55,468 nucleotides of DNA. Origin: Candidatus Amesbacteria bacterium (lineage in GTDB: Bacteria > Patescibacteriota > Microgenomatia > CAZETR01 > Amesbacteraceae). Position numbers and translations under genes: made by a program. Below, piece by piece: positions 54,322 to 55,468 of this stretch (positions are counted from its first letter, which is position 1; each line of letters begins with the position of its first letter). The notes below the pieces were generated by a model. That model made no database searches. It was not told the DNA's origin and saw only the letters and a list, made by a program, of their open reading frames with translations. The stretch covers positions 1 to 55,468 of the forward strand of contig DAHWUD010000004.1 in assembly GCA_027331445.1 (NCBI GenBank). The letters run 5' to 3'.

Positions 54322-55452
54322 TCACAAACGCTTCCGCAAATCCAAACCCTCGATAAAACTCTTATCCAATACTTCTTCTTCCGACTCCATCTCATCACCC
54401 CCTACAATTAACACTTTTTTCCCCCCGAGTCTTTCGCCCAAAATTCTCTGCGCCCGGCTGGGCCGCCGGCCCCTCTTGCCCTGCTCGGCCTTGGCCTTAC
54501 TAAACTCATCCGGGAAAGCCTTGGCCAAAGCCGCCAAATAAATTTCGTGGATGTTCAGAGCCGTATCCATGGCATACTTAAATCTCTCATACACCTCCTC
54601 TTTATCTTTTTCCCCGTCGATGCAGGCATAAATCCGGTAGGGGACTTCCCCCTGCAAAATTTCTCCGTGCAGCCGCCAATACTGCTCATAAAGTCTTGGC
54701 AAAAAATCCTTGTTCGCCACCGGACCAGGCTTGCCTCTGCCAAAAGATATCTCCGGGCGGGTCATCATCATAATCACCCCACCTATCTGGACCGGCGTAT
54801 TTTCCAAATCATACATAAATTCGCCCTCATCCTCCATTACTTTTGGATCCACATCTCCCCGGCCGAACAGAACTCTCCTAAAAGCCCTTCTGTCAATTTG
54901 CCCTCGGTCGGAAACCACCAACCTCATTCCGGAATTGACGTTTTTTAATGCCTCTATATAGCCAAAAAAAGTCGCCGTCCCTCCTAGTAGTGAATAATGA
55001 AATGGGTCAGAATACCTGAGATCGCCGTAGTCCGGTTCTATCTTTCTGGGCCCCTCTTCTACGAACGCCAGTTTGTACCTTTCACCTCTTAACCAAAGTT
55101 CTTTCAAATAGCGATTAATAGCCGTAGACTTTCCTGCTCTCGGCATTCCCAGCACTTCAACTGCATATGGCACACGCAGGTTAGCCATTAAATCCGGACG
55201 TACCAACAGGCTGCCGACTTTGGGTGCTTCAGACGGCGTCGTATCTTCTCTTATACCCAAATATTCCAAAGCCAGTTGTGTCCGATATTCTTCGTCCAAT
55301 AAAATTTCTTTTGCTCCCGCCTCAACTTGCTTCGCGTTTGCTTCTAATGCTCTGTTATATCTCCAGTTTTCCAGCATTAACTCGCATTCTATGTCTAGGA
55401 CGCTATACATTTCGGAATGAGTAATCATTTCGATGCCATCAGATTTCCACAA
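54322..55452 (-). CDS. P-loop nucleotide kinase-like protein
   Basis: 376 residues. P-loop 'VEVLGMPRAGKSTAINRYLKEL' (about 97-118), a later 'LVVSDRGQIDRRAFRRVL' like the DRG motif of deoxynucleoside and thymidylate kinases, and 'RYKLAFVEEGPRK'. The C-terminal part is charged. Alternative starts at Met 9 or 16. It lies upstream of pilB on the same strand, 38 bases away, but a role in piliation is not shown. Confidence 0.6.
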   Translation of the reverse strand: MWKSDGIEMITHSEMYSVLDIECELMLENWRYNRALEANAKQVEAGAKEILLDEEYRTQLALEYLGIREDTTPSEAPKVGSLLVRPDLMANLRVPYAVEVLGMPRAGKSTAINRYLKELWLRGERYKLAFVEEGPRKIEPDYGDLRYSDPFHYSLLGGTATFFGYIEALKNVNSGMRLVVSDRGQIDRRAFRRVLFGRGDVDPKVMEDEGEFMYDLENTPVQIGGVIMMMTRPEISFGRGKPGPVANKDFLPRLYEQYWRLHGEILQGEVPYRIYACIDGEKDKEEVYERFKYAMDTALNIHEIYLAALAKAFPDEFSKAKAEQGKRGRRPSRAQRILGERLGGKKVLIVGGDEMESEEEVLDKSFIEGLDLRKRL

Positions 55453-55468
55453 AATCAGGTATATTCTT

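Noticed and set aside
1-55468. CRISPR array, IS transposase or rRNA operon
   Set aside because: No regularly spaced repeats, transposase motifs or rRNA sequence were seen anywhere in the window.

Overview
The window looks like a chromosomal segment of a Candidate Phyla Radiation (Patescibacteria) bacterium, most likely of the Microgenomates group. This is inferred from gene content, not from a marker tree. The signs are reduced versions of universal proteins (ThrRS without a TGS domain, PheT without the OB insertion, trigger factor without its PPIase domain), a monoderm-style type IV pilus cluster, many tRNA genes lacking an encoded CCA, stand-alone homing-type nucleases beside tRNAs, and promoters whose -10 box lies about 6 bases from the start codon.

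Region 1 (1-4.2 kb) is AT-richer accessory DNA. It holds an HD-domain protein, a patatin-like phospholipase with a downstream membrane protein, six tRNA genes (Gly-TCC, Pro-TGG, Leu-TAA, Leu-GAG, Leu-CAG, Val-TAC) and a frameshifted LAGLIDADG endonuclease relic lying against tRNA-Leu(GAG).

Region 2 (about 4.18-14.18 kb, possibly to 14.69 kb) is the most interesting part: a roughly 10-kb integrative element between a broken tRNA-Phe copy (4177) and an intact tRNA-Phe (14111-14183). A third tRNA-Phe piece, a 3' fragment, lies at 14663-14688. The element carries two complete tyrosine recombinases, a small excisionase/AlpA-type HTH protein, a terminase-small-subunit-like protein, an XRE regulator, a replisome-organiser-like protein, a CHC2-TOPRIM-RecA primase-helicase and membrane-protein cargo with PsbP-like repeats. 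No capsid, portal or large-terminase gene is visible. The gene set resembles phage-inducible chromosomal islands (phage satellites).

Region 3 (14.7-20.6 kb) is a drug-export type locus: a heterodimeric ABC exporter with one degenerate ATP site, divergent from a MarR regulator and two HlyD-like adaptors. A strong promoter and a 13-bp palindromic operator candidate lie between them.

Region 4 (20.6-29.4 kb) mixes a start-less GIY-YIG nuclease fused to a duplicated tRNA-Gly 5' half, cell-wall and secreted proteins (GH73-like, CAP domain), two methyltransferases, tRNAs, a possible small structured RNA, a DinB polymerase with a partner gene, cyclophilin plus minimal trigger factor, and endonuclease IV.

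Region 5 (29.4-36.5 kb) is the translation cluster thrS-infC-rpmI-rplT, then an unusual AlaX-PheS fusion and pheT. Region 6 (36.5-43.4 kb) has PBP1A (minus strand) and a plus-strand housekeeping run recG-rpmF-nusB-acp-like-rnc-rpsP-khpA. Region 7 (43.4-55.5 kb) is a complete minus-strand type IV pilus operon: P-loop protein, pilB, pilT, pilC, pilA, pilD, five pilin-like genes, a PilX-like gene, pilM, pilN, pilO.
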